13,155 nt of DNA from Clostridia bacterium. Lineage in GTDB: Bacteria > Bacillota_A > Clostridia > Christensenellales > Aristaeellaceae. The position numbers and the translations under genes are program-made. Every line of letters begins with the position of its first letter. Position 1 is the first letter of the stretch. Under the pieces are notes generated by a model. It ran no database searches, was not told the DNA's origin, and saw only the letters and a list, made by a program, of their open reading frames with translations. The DNA lies in the NCBI GenBank assembly GCA_017398245.1, contig JAFQGN010000147.1, positions 1 to 13,155 on the forward strand, written 5' to 3'. Shown piece after piece: positions 6,981 to 13,155 of the stretch.

Positions 6981-7090
6981 CTGTGTCCGTACTCCCGGCC
7001 AAGTCGAACCTTGCGGCCGCCCGAAAAAGTTCATTCGCACTGATGCCCTTGCACTCAGCGGTGGAACACCGCCACATCTTGCCTATTTCG

Positions 7091-7135
7091 TAAAATACAA
7101 GAGAGCAGGAACCCTTTTCAGGTTCCTGCTCTCTT
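7091..7135 (-). terminator. Intrinsic terminator of the sigma/sensor transcript
   Basis: A perfect 15-bp stem (7135-7121 with 7113-7099) with a 7-base loop. On the minus strand it is followed by the T-rich TTGTATTTTA (7100-7091). It lies about 65 bases after the stop codon of the large membrane protein. Confidence 0.85.
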
Positions 7136-7199
7136 CGTTCGCGAATCAACCGGTCCTCTTGCGCCCTGCAAGGGTTTCATCTTTCCATATGCGTCCGCT

Positions 7200-10181
7200 T
7201 CAGCGCTCCTGCGCCTGCTGTATCCTCGCCAGCATTTTCTCCGTCAGGGGCCTCGGGCTATACAGGTCGCTTGCCAGCAGTACAAAGCATTCTCCGGCGG
7301 AAACCTCCAGCATTCTTGTCTGCTTTGTCTGCGTCTTCTCTTCGCCGGCCAGCGCCATCTGCGTCCCTTCATACGGCACGAACACGATATACTCCGGCAT
7401 TTCATTATTCTCCAGCAGAATATAGCTGTTCAGCTCCGCTTTCCAAATGCCGTCACTTTGCTCAGCTTCACTGAACCCGTTTCCCGGCTCGTCCATCGGC
7501 CTCCCGTTCGGATCCACCGCAAAATACGCAAGATCCATCCCGTATTTCATCTCGAGGTCTATCCGCTCCTTGCTGTACACATGGTATTCCACATGCAGAA
7601 GGCCGTCTTCCGGATCCATATCGCTCGCGCGGAACATGCCGTCGTTCATCGCCGCATATGCGATCTTCACCGCCCGGCTGCCCAGCGAGATGCTCTCTGC
7701 CTTCAGCGTTATGGTAAAGCATTCCTCCTCCGGCGTATCCTTGTACAGCTGCTCGAACCTCCTCTGGTGGTTGCCCTCGTATTTACCGTACGTGCCGTCT
7801 CTGAACGGCGCGAATACGATAGTTTCTGGCATTTTGTCCATATCGATCCTGTTTCTCAGCCACACTTCAAACCCCAGCAGCCCGCCCTCGGCTTCGAAGG
7901 GGACAATCTCGCTCTTTCCGTGCCTGCGGATCGTCGCGCCGTATGCGTCCCTTCCGGTCTCCAGCGGGGTGTAAATGTAGTTCCCCTCGCCGTCCATCAG
8001 GTAGAACAATATCTTCTCCCAATACAGCGGGTTCTGCCAGTCCGCCTCCAGCATTTCGCGGTAGGGGGTGTCCTCCAGAACCACTTTGTACTTCGCCTCA
8101 AAGCTCACCGGGCTGATGTACATCTCGTCGATCGCCACGCTCCGCCCGGGCAGCTTCGCCTCGAGCCCGCCGAGCGCGACTTCTTCCACGTCCTCCTGCC
8201 GGTACAGTTCTATCTCTTTGCCGATGCGCGCAACGCTCTTCATCAGCCCGCTTTCCGCCAGCGCACGCATATGCGCATCGTAAGAACGCAGCCCGGCTTC
8301 TTTCAGCGCCTCGTAAGTCTGTACATATTCCGGCCTGTTGATATAGCTCATCCCGCCTTCCGCGCGGATGAACACCGGCCATTGGTAATCTCCCGCCCAA
8401 ACAGAGGTCACATCAGCGAGCAATTCTTCTTCCTGTTCGCCCCAGTCGGCAGCGCCGTTTTCGCTTCTCTCAGCCGCTTCAAACGCATACAGCTTTACGA
8501 TTACGCGGAACGCGCCCTCCGTCCTCCTGCGCACACAGTCGACGCTGAATCCGCCCGCCCACATCGTGTCCGTATCCGGATCGATCCTGTACAGAACCGG
8601 CGCGCCGCGTCCTTCGCCGTCCACGATCAGGGCCACGTGGCTTTCCACGCTGTAGCCGATCTCGTCGTTCACGTTCTCCTCGCCGTTATCCTCCGGTGTG
8701 ATCACCTCGGCTTCCACCGCGATGTACACCGGCGCCTCCCGCTTGGATCGCACGCTAATATCCACGCACAGGTCGTATGTCGTCGCTTCCGCGCTTTCGA
8801 TGGTCAGCACCAGTCCGTCTTCTTCGATCACCATGGGGAACTCGCTCTCGATGTCGATCACGGCCTCGATCGCGCCCGGCACGCACGCTTCGCATGCCGT
8901 CAGGCCCATTTCCAGCGCCGCCTCCAGCGAACAGCGTTTTGCATCCGCCATTCCGCCGCAGTGCTTGTCCATGTGGTAATCGCTGCCGCCCGCCGCATAA
9001 TAGCAGTATGCTTCGCTGCGCGTTTCCTCCTGCGCAGGGGCATCCACGCACGCGCCGCAGGCGATCAGGCCCTTGCTCACGGCGGCTTTGCGCGTGATCC
9101 GTACCGCGCCCTGCATTCCGCGGCAGCTTTCGTCGCGGTGGTAGTTCTTGCTGCCCTCGATGTAATAATACACATCCGTGTCGTAATACGCGCCGGTGCA
9201 GTCCGGGCACGCCTCCATGCCCACCGACTTCGCCTTGCTGACAGACACGATCCGCGCCTTCGTCATCCTTCGGCAGGTAGGAACGGTGTGGTAATAGCTG
9301 CCGCCCTTCTGCACGTACACGCCCAGGCAATTCGGACATGCGTACTGCCCGCGCGCCTCGGCTTCCTTTCGGCTGATCTGCTCGGCGTTCGAAAGCCCTC
9401 CGCACGATCTGTCCGCATGGAAATACAGCCCGTTCTCGTGCGCAAAGAACCCGCCCGCGCTTACTTCAAAGCAAACCGGGCACGCCTCGTAGTGGAACAC
9501 ATCCTTTGCCCATTCGATCGGCGCCCATGTGGTCACGGTCCTGTCCCCGAATTCCGGGCAATCCTTGCTGTTGTGGTAATATGTCCCGCTGTTCTGGTTG
9601 AATACCACTACCATGCCGGGCTCGCTCATGGTCGAATCCGCCGGAGCCTTCGTCGGCTCGCTCATGGTCGAATCCGCCGGGGCCCTCGTGGGCTCGCTCA
9701 TGGTAGAATCCACCGGGGCCCTCGTGGGCTCGCTCATAGTGGAAGCCGCCGGAACCTTCGTCGGTACAACGCCCGCGCTGCCTTCCGGCTCAGATATCGT
9801 CGATCCCACCGGTTCTTCGCCGTCGGCTAAAAAATCCGTCGGCATCACCGCCGCAACAGAACTCCCTGCCACCGGCTCGGACAGGGTCGACCCGACCGCT
9901 GCGCCGTTCATGCCCGTTCCGCTGTCCCCGCCGTTGCTTCCGTTGGAAAGCGGCGTCACGCGGTCTGCGGTGTCCCTCTGTGCAAACACCAGTGCCCCTG
10001 CGGCAATGCCCAAAACGATACATACAATGGCGATTGCCGCGCACGCCTGCCGCAGCTTCCTTCCCTGCGGATCGCGCCTGTGCGCCGCCGCGTCCATCAT
10101 TTTTTCTGTGCGCCGCAGCAGCGCGCCCGAGGGCTCCAGCCGCTCGTACCTCTCATTTATCTCAAATCCGATCCCAGACAT
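7200..10181 (-). CDS. Large single-pass membrane protein with five Cys/His modules; putative anti-sigma factor / extracytoplasmic sensor
   Basis: 993 residues. A 44-residue cytoplasmic N-terminus precedes one transmembrane helix (about 45-67). A Ser/Thr/Pro linker (about 70-190) carries six S-T-[MIL]-S-E-P motifs. Five modules follow (about 195-435), each with [YF or similar]-H-x4-C and a later C-x2-C. Ligands by module: H203/C208/C234/C237, H255/C260/C282/C285, H298/C303/C325/C328, H348/C353/C375/C378 and H403/C408/C430/C433. The pattern suggests a metal site per module. The rest is probably beta-rich and contains two related domains, each ending in MPE-x-IVF-x-P about 144 residues apart (784 and 928). 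Start ATG 10181 is preferred over ATG 10190 because AAAGGAGG lies nine bases upstream of it and abuts 10190. It overlaps the sigma gene by 20 bases, the usual layout of an ECF sigma factor and its membrane anti-sigma factor. The N-terminus lacks the zinc anti-sigma HxxxCxxC motif, so this role is inferred from context. Confidence 0.72.
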   Translation of the reverse strand: MSGIGFEINERYERLEPSGALLRRTEKMMDAAAHRRDPQGRKLRQACAAIAIVCIVLGIAAGALVFAQRDTADRVTPLSNGSNGGDSGTGMNGAAVGSTLSEPVAGSSVAAVMPTDFLADGEEPVGSTISEPEGSAGVVPTKVPAASTMSEPTRAPVDSTMSEPTRAPADSTMSEPTKAPADSTMSEPGMVVVFNQNSGTYYHNSKDCPEFGDRTVTTWAPIEWAKDVFHYEACPVCFEVSAGGFFAHENGLYFHADRSCGGLSNAEQISRKEAEARGQYACPNCLGVYVQKGGSYYHTVPTCRRMTKARIVSVSKAKSVGMEACPDCTGAYYDTDVYYYIEGSKNYHRDESCRGMQGAVRITRKAAVSKGLIACGACVDAPAQEETRSEAYCYYAAGGSDYHMDKHCGGMADAKRCSLEAALEMGLTACEACVPGAIEAVIDIESEFPMVIEEDGLVLTIESAEATTYDLCVDISVRSKREAPVYIAVEAEVITPEDNGEENVNDEIGYSVESHVALIVDGEGRGAPVLYRIDPDTDTMWAGGFSVDCVRRRTEGAFRVIVKLYAFEAAERSENGAADWGEQEEELLADVTSVWAGDYQWPVFIRAEGGMSYINRPEYVQTYEALKEAGLRSYDAHMRALAESGLMKSVARIGKEIELYRQEDVEEVALGGLEAKLPGRSVAIDEMYISPVSFEAKYKVVLEDTPYREMLEADWQNPLYWEKILFYLMDGEGNYIYTPLETGRDAYGATIRRHGKSEIVPFEAEGGLLGFEVWLRNRIDMDKMPETIVFAPFRDGTYGKYEGNHQRRFEQLYKDTPEEECFTITLKAESISLGSRAVKIAYAAMNDGMFRASDMDPEDGLLHVEYHVYSKERIDLEMKYGMDLAYFAVDPNGRPMDEPGNGFSEAEQSDGIWKAELNSYILLENNEMPEYIVFVPYEGTQMALAGEEKTQTKQTRMLEVSAGECFVLLASDLYSPRPLTEKMLARIQQAQER
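9619..9762 (-). repeat. Four tandem 36-bp in-frame repeats in the linker
   Basis: Units begin at 9619, 9655, 9691 and 9727. On the minus strand they encode a 12-residue unit, roughly S-T-M-S-E-P-T-R-A-P-A-D. Differences between copies preserve the frame. Such repeats can change in number by slippage and so alter the length of the extracytoplasmic stalk. Confidence 0.9.
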
Positions 10182-10680
10182 CGTCCGCATCCTCCTTTTC
10201 CAGCTCAGCCATCTGCCTGCCCAGCTTCTTTTTCGCCCGCGTGATGCGCTTTCGCACCGCGTGCACGCTCTCGTCCAGATAATTTGCGATCTCCTCCGCC
10301 TTCATCCCCTCGCCGTAGCGCAGATACAGCGCCGTGCGCTCGCGCTCGGGCAGCATTTTCATCGCAATGTCGATGGCCGGTTTTTCCTCGTCTGCGGCGG
10401 GAATATTCCGGTGCTCCGGCAAAAACTCCCGCAGCGTCACCTTTCTGCGCCATGCGCTTGCGATCAGATTCGTCGAAAGATTCGCCGTCACCCGGATCAG
10501 CCAGGCCTTTTCGTGCTCTTCGCTCTGGAATGGCTCGCTTCTTTGCGCCAGCCGCAGGAACACTTCCTGAAAAATGTCCTCCGCGTCGGCGTGATTCTGC
10601 GTTCGTGAATACGCCAGCTTGTACACCAGCTTTGCGTATTTGCGCATCAGCGTGTTCAGCTCCATGCTCTCTTTTTGCAT
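10162..10680 (-). CDS. ECF-type RNA polymerase sigma factor (sigma-70 family)
   Basis: 172 residues with the two domains of extracytoplasmic-function sigma factors. Region 2 lies at about 11-75, including the acidic core-binding HADAEDIFQEVFLR and the -10 recognition stretch. Region 4 lies at about 108-155, LPERERTALYLRY followed by the helix-turn-helix around MKAEEIANYLDESVHAVRKRITRAKKKL. It would direct RNA polymerase to a small regulon once freed from its membrane partner. ATG 10680 is chosen because AGGAGGG lies seven bases upstream; an ATG at 10686 is too close to that site. Its 3' end overlaps the large membrane protein gene, which implies coupled translation. It follows the TetR gene by about 60 bases on the same strand. 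No recognisable ECF-type promoter was found just upstream. Confidence 0.9.
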   Translation of the reverse strand: MQKESMELNTLMRKYAKLVYKLAYSRTQNHADAEDIFQEVFLRLAQRSEPFQSEEHEKAWLIRVTANLSTNLIASAWRRKVTLREFLPEHRNIPAADEEKPAIDIAMKMLPERERTALYLRYGEGMKAEEIANYLDESVHAVRKRITRAKKKLGRQMAELEKEDADDVWDRI

Positions 10681-10742
10681 CGCCATTCCCTCCTTTCGCT
10701 AAGAACACAGTCCGCAGCGCCGGAATAGGACAGATCTGCGCG

Positions 10743-11297
10743 CTAATTTTCTGTAAAATACGATCCGATCCCACGCAGGATCAGCCGTTCCAGCTCGTCC
10801 GCCATTTCGTCCGCTGTCAGCCCCATGCCCCCGCCGGTCACCCATGTGCCGATGGCAAAGCATGTTCCTGCTGAAATATAGTTGTATACCAGCTCGCACC
10901 GTTCGCCTTCCAGCCCCGCCTCGCGCATCGCCGCGCGGTACTGCTCCTCCCAAATGCCGACCAATCTAAACAGCATGCCGATCAAGTCGCTCGAACCCAG
11001 CATGACCAGCATCAGCTCTCTGTACGCCATCAAACTTTCACAAACGCCCTTCAAGAACTCATGCAAACTCTCAAAATCTCTCGGTTTGGCCTCAAGCTCA
11101 GCGTACATCTCGTCAATTATCGAATCCAGCAGCTCCTTGGGCGAGCCGTAATACACGTAAAATGTCGAACGGTTCACATCCGCCCGCTCGCACAGCTCCT
11201 TCACCGTTATTTTTTCGATCGCCTTTTCGTGCAATAGCTCCATCAGGCTCTCCTTCAGCGCCCTCTTTGTGTACCGCACGCGCCTGTCCTGCTTCAT
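10743..11297 (-). CDS. TetR/AcrR family transcriptional regulator
   Basis: 184 residues. The N-terminal helix-turn-helix is typical: TKRALKESLMELL, then KITVKELCERADVNRSTFYVYYGSPKELL (about residues 24-52). The C-terminal ligand and dimerisation domain resembles the TetR_C_8 type found with many Bacillota TetR proteins. ATG 11297 is used because AGGAGG lies nine bases upstream; an upstream GTG at 11333 would place that ribosome site inside the gene. It is divergent from the MATE pump gene, with an operator-like inverted repeat between them, so it most likely represses the pump and itself in response to a pump substrate. It could be co-transcribed with the sigma factor downstream. Confidence 0.9.
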   Translation of the reverse strand: MKQDRRVRYTKRALKESLMELLHEKAIEKITVKELCERADVNRSTFYVYYGSPKELLDSIIDEMYAELEAKPRDFESLHEFLKGVCESLMAYRELMLVMLGSSDLIGMLFRLVGIWEEQYRAAMREAGLEGERCELVYNYISAGTCFAIGTWVTGGGMGLTADEMADELERLILRGIGSYFTEN

Positions 11298-11345
11298 CTC
11301 AGCATACCTCCTGTAAAGAATACGTAAAACCACGACATAAAAATA

Positions 11346-11373
11346 TACACATGTCGGATAAAAGACATATGTA
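11346..11373. promoter_or_regulatory. Candidate TetR operator between TetR and MATE genes
   Basis: TACACATGTC (11346-11355) and GACATATGTA (11364-11373) form 10-base inverted arms with one mismatch around an 8-base spacer. Further GACAT half-sites in alternating orientation lie at 11334-11338 and 11387-11391. The size and position fit a TetR-family dimer or dimer-pair site controlling both divergent genes. Confidence 0.6.
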
Positions 11374-11408
11374 CAAAATCAGTCGGATGTCTTTTTCCCG
11401 TTTGTATT

Positions 11409-11441
11409 GTATCATAAAGCTGCCCGGGATAACTATGATAC
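11409..11441. repeat. Inverted repeat just before the MATE ribosome site
   Basis: GTATCATA (11409-11416) and TATGATAC (11434-11441) are perfect 8-base arms with a 17-base spacer. The right arm ends immediately before GGAGGA. It could be a second operator or an mRNA hairpin affecting translation of the pump; no function is shown. Confidence 0.55.
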
Positions 11442-11454
11442 GGAGGAAAAACAC

Positions 11455-12777
11455 ATGCAAAAAGGAGAATACCTGCTTGCCAATGAACGCGTCGGCACGG
11501 CTGTATGGAAGCTGATGCTTCCTTCAGTCCTCACCGCCATGGTCTCCATGATCTATAACTTTACCGATACCTTCTTCATCGGCCTCCTGCGCGATACCGA
11601 CCAGCTCGCCGCGCTCAGCCTTGCCATGCCCCTGATGTGGCTCTTCGGCACGCTGCCCAGCTTTATCAGCGCGGGCGCGCCGCAGGTCATTTCGCTCAAA
11701 CTTGGCGCGGGAGACCGCGAAGGGGCGCTGCGCACGGCCTCCTTCAGCGTCTATGGTTCGCTTGCGCTCGGTCTGTTCAGCACGGTCGTCTCTCTGCTGC
11801 TGATGCGCCCGGCCCTTTCGTTGATGGGCGCACAGGGCGCGGTGCTGGAATATGCCGCGCAATACCTTTCCGTTATCTGTCTCGGCCAGGTCTTCTCCGC
11901 CGGCGGAGCCATTCTTGGTGTGCTGAACGCCCGGGGCCGGGCGCAGAAGGCCAGCATCGGCAATATGATCGGCATCGCGGTCAATATCGCGCTCGATCCG
12001 CTCTTTATCCTCGTTCTGGATAAGGGTGTGTACGGCGCTGCGATCGCCACCGTCCTCGGTTCGCTGAGCTCTTTCCTCTATGCCGCGATCGTCGCTAAGG
12101 GCGAATTTTCGTTCAAAGCTGCGCTTCCCGACGCCAAAACGGCGAAAAAAGTAGTCGCGCTCTCGCTTTCCTCCTGCGTGACGTCCGTCGTCAACTCGCT
12201 CATCGTGGCCTTTTCGTTCTCGCTGGCCACGGGCTACGGAGACGGCGTCGTCGCGGCGATCTCTGTCGGCTCGAAGCTGTATTCGCTGGTGTGCACCCTT
12301 GTCTCGGCCATCGCCTTCAGCATGCAGGCCTTTACCGGCTATAATTACGCCGCCGGGAATTATCCCCGCCTGAAGCGCGGCCTTGGCATCTCTCTTTCGG
12401 TCGGCACGGGCGTGTGCCTTGCGGGAACTGCGCTGTTTTTGCTGCTTCCGGAAGCGTATATGCGCTTGTTTACCGAGGATCCCGAGGTGATCTGGGCCGG
12501 TACCAAAATGATCCGGTTTCTCGCCATCGGAGCGCCGGTCGTCGCGCTGAATATGACCTGCCTGATGCTCCTGAGCGCGACGGGAAAGGCCATGCGCTCG
12601 CTCATTGCGGGCCTTGGGCGGCAGGTGTTCATCTTCATCCCGATGATGATCGTTCTGCGCGCTTTGTGGGGGATGGACGGCATCATCCTATCCTATCCCG
12701 TGAGCGATATTCTGGCGACGATCCTCGCCGTGATTTTGTGCGCGGGCGAAGGAAGGCGGATTTTGCGTGCACGCTAA
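11455..12777 (+). CDS. MATE family multidrug efflux transporter
   Basis: 440 residues, the normal length for multidrug and toxic compound extrusion transporters, with about 12 hydrophobic segments in two homologous halves. The N-terminal half shows LMLPSVLTAMVSMIYNFTDTFFIG and later NIALDPLFIL, both typical of the family. The pump would export cationic drugs or metabolites in exchange for Na+ or H+ across the cytoplasmic membrane. ATG 11455 is chosen because GGAGGA lies seven bases upstream; an in-frame TTG at 11407 lies within the regulatory region. It is divergent from the TetR gene and ends in a strong terminator, so it is probably monocistronic and TetR-controlled. Confidence 0.92.
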   Translation: MQKGEYLLANERVGTAVWKLMLPSVLTAMVSMIYNFTDTFFIGLLRDTDQLAALSLAMPLMWLFGTLPSFISAGAPQVISLKLGAGDREGALRTASFSVYGSLALGLFSTVVSLLLMRPALSLMGAQGAVLEYAAQYLSVICLGQVFSAGGAILGVLNARGRAQKASIGNMIGIAVNIALDPLFILVLDKGVYGAAIATVLGSLSSFLYAAIVAKGEFSFKAALPDAKTAKKVVALSLSSCVTSVVNSLIVAFSFSLATGYGDGVVAAISVGSKLYSLVCTLVSAIAFSMQAFTGYNYAAGNYPRLKRGLGISLSVGTGVCLAGTALFLLLPEAYMRLFTEDPEVIWAGTKMIRFLAIGAPVVALNMTCLMLLSATGKAMRSLIAGLGRQVFIFIPMMIVLRALWGMDGIILSYPVSDILATILAVILCAGEGRRILRAR

Positions 12778-12853
12778 ACGCGCTTAAGTGGTCGATTTTG
12801 GCACAAAAATGCACGTTTTTAGCACTTAAAATTTAGGGACAAAACGGGCAAAC

Positions 12854-12901
12854 GGGACAAAAGGGGCGCTTTTCGGTGGAAAAAGCGCCCCTTTTTGTCC
12901 C
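12854..12901 (+). terminator. Intrinsic terminator of the MATE gene
   Basis: Arms 12854-12873 and 12880-12901 form a stem of about 20 bp with one bulge and a 6-base loop. The core GGGGCGC/GCGCCCC is flanked by A- and T-runs that pair with each other, so it can work in both directions. Confidence 0.88.
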
Positions 12902-12920
12902 ATTTTTCGCACAAATTAAA

Positions 12921-12938
12921 TACAGAATACGGTCTGTA
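12921..12938. promoter_or_regulatory. Operator-like palindrome, right-end site 1
   Basis: TACAGAATACGGTCTGTA has 6-base perfect arms around ATACGG. Its centre is 41 bases from the next site, near four helical turns. Confidence 0.55.
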
Positions 12939-12960
12939 ATTACGGCCGGAATGGATCTTA

Positions 12961-12980
12961 AAACAGAATACGGTCTGTTT
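12961..12980. promoter_or_regulatory. Operator-like palindrome, right-end site 2
   Basis: AAACAGAATACGGTCTGTTT has 7-base perfect arms around ATACGG. The first 16 bases recur exactly at 1263-1278. Confidence 0.58.
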
Positions 12981-13033
12981 AATGTGTGTCTGATACATTG
13001 TCTTCTGGTCGGCAGGTTTGGCTCGTGGTTGTA

Positions 13034-13051
13034 AACAGACTACGGTCTGTT
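13034..13051. promoter_or_regulatory. Operator-like palindrome, right-end site 3
   Basis: AACAGACTACGGTCTGTT has 7-base perfect arms around TACG and is the most symmetric copy. Its centre is 72 bases from site 2, near seven helical turns. Confidence 0.6.
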
Positions 13052-13111
13052 ATTGCTGCGCTTCACCAAACAGAGGGCTCTGCTCCCTGGCAGGCGCAAG
13101 CGTTGTTTCGG

Positions 13112-13142
13112 GCAAAAACCACTCCCAGAGCGGGTTTTTTGC
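13112..13142. terminator. Terminator-like hairpin near the right edge
   Basis: GCAAAAACC (13112-13120) is complementary to 13132-13142 with one mismatch or bulge region, around an inner CTC-CCA-GAG hairpin. A T-run follows on the plus strand (TTTTTT) and another on the minus strand (TTTTT). It could end a plus-strand small transcript or a minus-strand gene lying beyond the edge. Confidence 0.45.
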
Positions 13143-13155
13143 GGAAAACTCCACC

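Larger units (their letters stand above)
6885..7199. other. Gene-less convergent region with two terminators
   Basis: These 315 bases separate convergent transcripts. They hold a CTGCGC-CGG-GCGCAG hairpin at 6910-6924, the plus-strand terminator at 6951-6980, the minus-strand terminator at 7091-7135, and a short GCGGTG-GAA-CACCGC hairpin between them. No convincing reading frame or RNA gene was seen. Confidence 0.7.
12778..13155. other. Gene-less right end: terminator, three palindromes, second terminator-like hairpin
   Basis: No reading frame of note was found in these 378 bases. They hold an inverted repeat TTAAGTG/CACTTAA (12784-12829), the MATE terminator (12854-12901), palindromes at 12921, 12961 and 13034, and a hairpin with T-runs on both strands at 13112-13142. 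Confidence 0.7.

Noticed and set aside
7058..7076. T-box-like GGTGGAACACCGC
   Set aside because: It resembles the T-box antiterminator string only in part, forms its own short hairpin, and lies between convergent genes with no synthetase or amino acid gene downstream.
9619..9762. Possible CRISPR-like array
   Set aside because: The 36-base units are directly adjacent without spacers and are in frame within a coding sequence.
7458..9830. 790-codon open frame on the plus strand
   Set aside because: It is antisense to the large membrane protein, is rich in His and Arg without domain signatures, and arises from the codon bias of the real gene.

Overview
The window reads as chromosomal DNA of a moderately GC-rich Clostridia-type member of the Bacillota (perhaps Christensenellales or a related order; this is a loose inference). 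Grounds: strong GGAGG-type ribosome sites, sigma-A promoters close to TTGACA-17-TATAAT, intrinsic terminators, a MATE pump beside a TetR repressor, and an ECF sigma factor followed by a single-pass membrane protein. No rRNA, tRNA, CRISPR array, insertion sequence or phage gene was seen.

Left (1-2888, all minus strand): a beta-lactamase-fold serine hydrolase that runs off the left edge and has its own promoter. Upstream of it lie a NodB polysaccharide deacetylase with a C-terminal peptidoglycan-binding domain and a small DUF1294 membrane protein. The last two share a clear promoter at 2860-2888. These look like envelope functions.

Middle (2974-6980, all plus strand): two paralogous xylose-isomerase-like TIM-barrel sugar phosphate isomerase/epimerases flank a tight three-gene unit. 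That unit is a MazG-like NTP pyrophosphohydrolase, a lone ABC ATPase, and an arylamine N-acetyltransferase. The second isomerase is preceded by an imperfect tandem duplication whose 31-bp core is perfectly conserved.

Right (7091-12901): a minus-strand run of TetR regulator, ECF sigma factor and a 993-residue membrane-anchored protein. That protein has a repeated Ser/Thr/Pro linker, five tandem H-x4-C...C-x2-C modules and a long C-terminal region containing a repeated domain. Divergent from TetR is a MATE efflux pump, with an operator-like inverted repeat between them. The likely logic is extracytoplasmic sensing by the large protein through the sigma factor, and TetR control of the pump.

A feature cutting across the annotation is a palindrome of consensus AACAGACTACGGTCTGTT. 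It occurs twice upstream of the serine hydrolase, at least once inside that gene (exact 15-base match), and three times in the gene-less right end between two terminators. It looks like the operator of a regulator not encoded here, or a dispersed chromosomal binding site.
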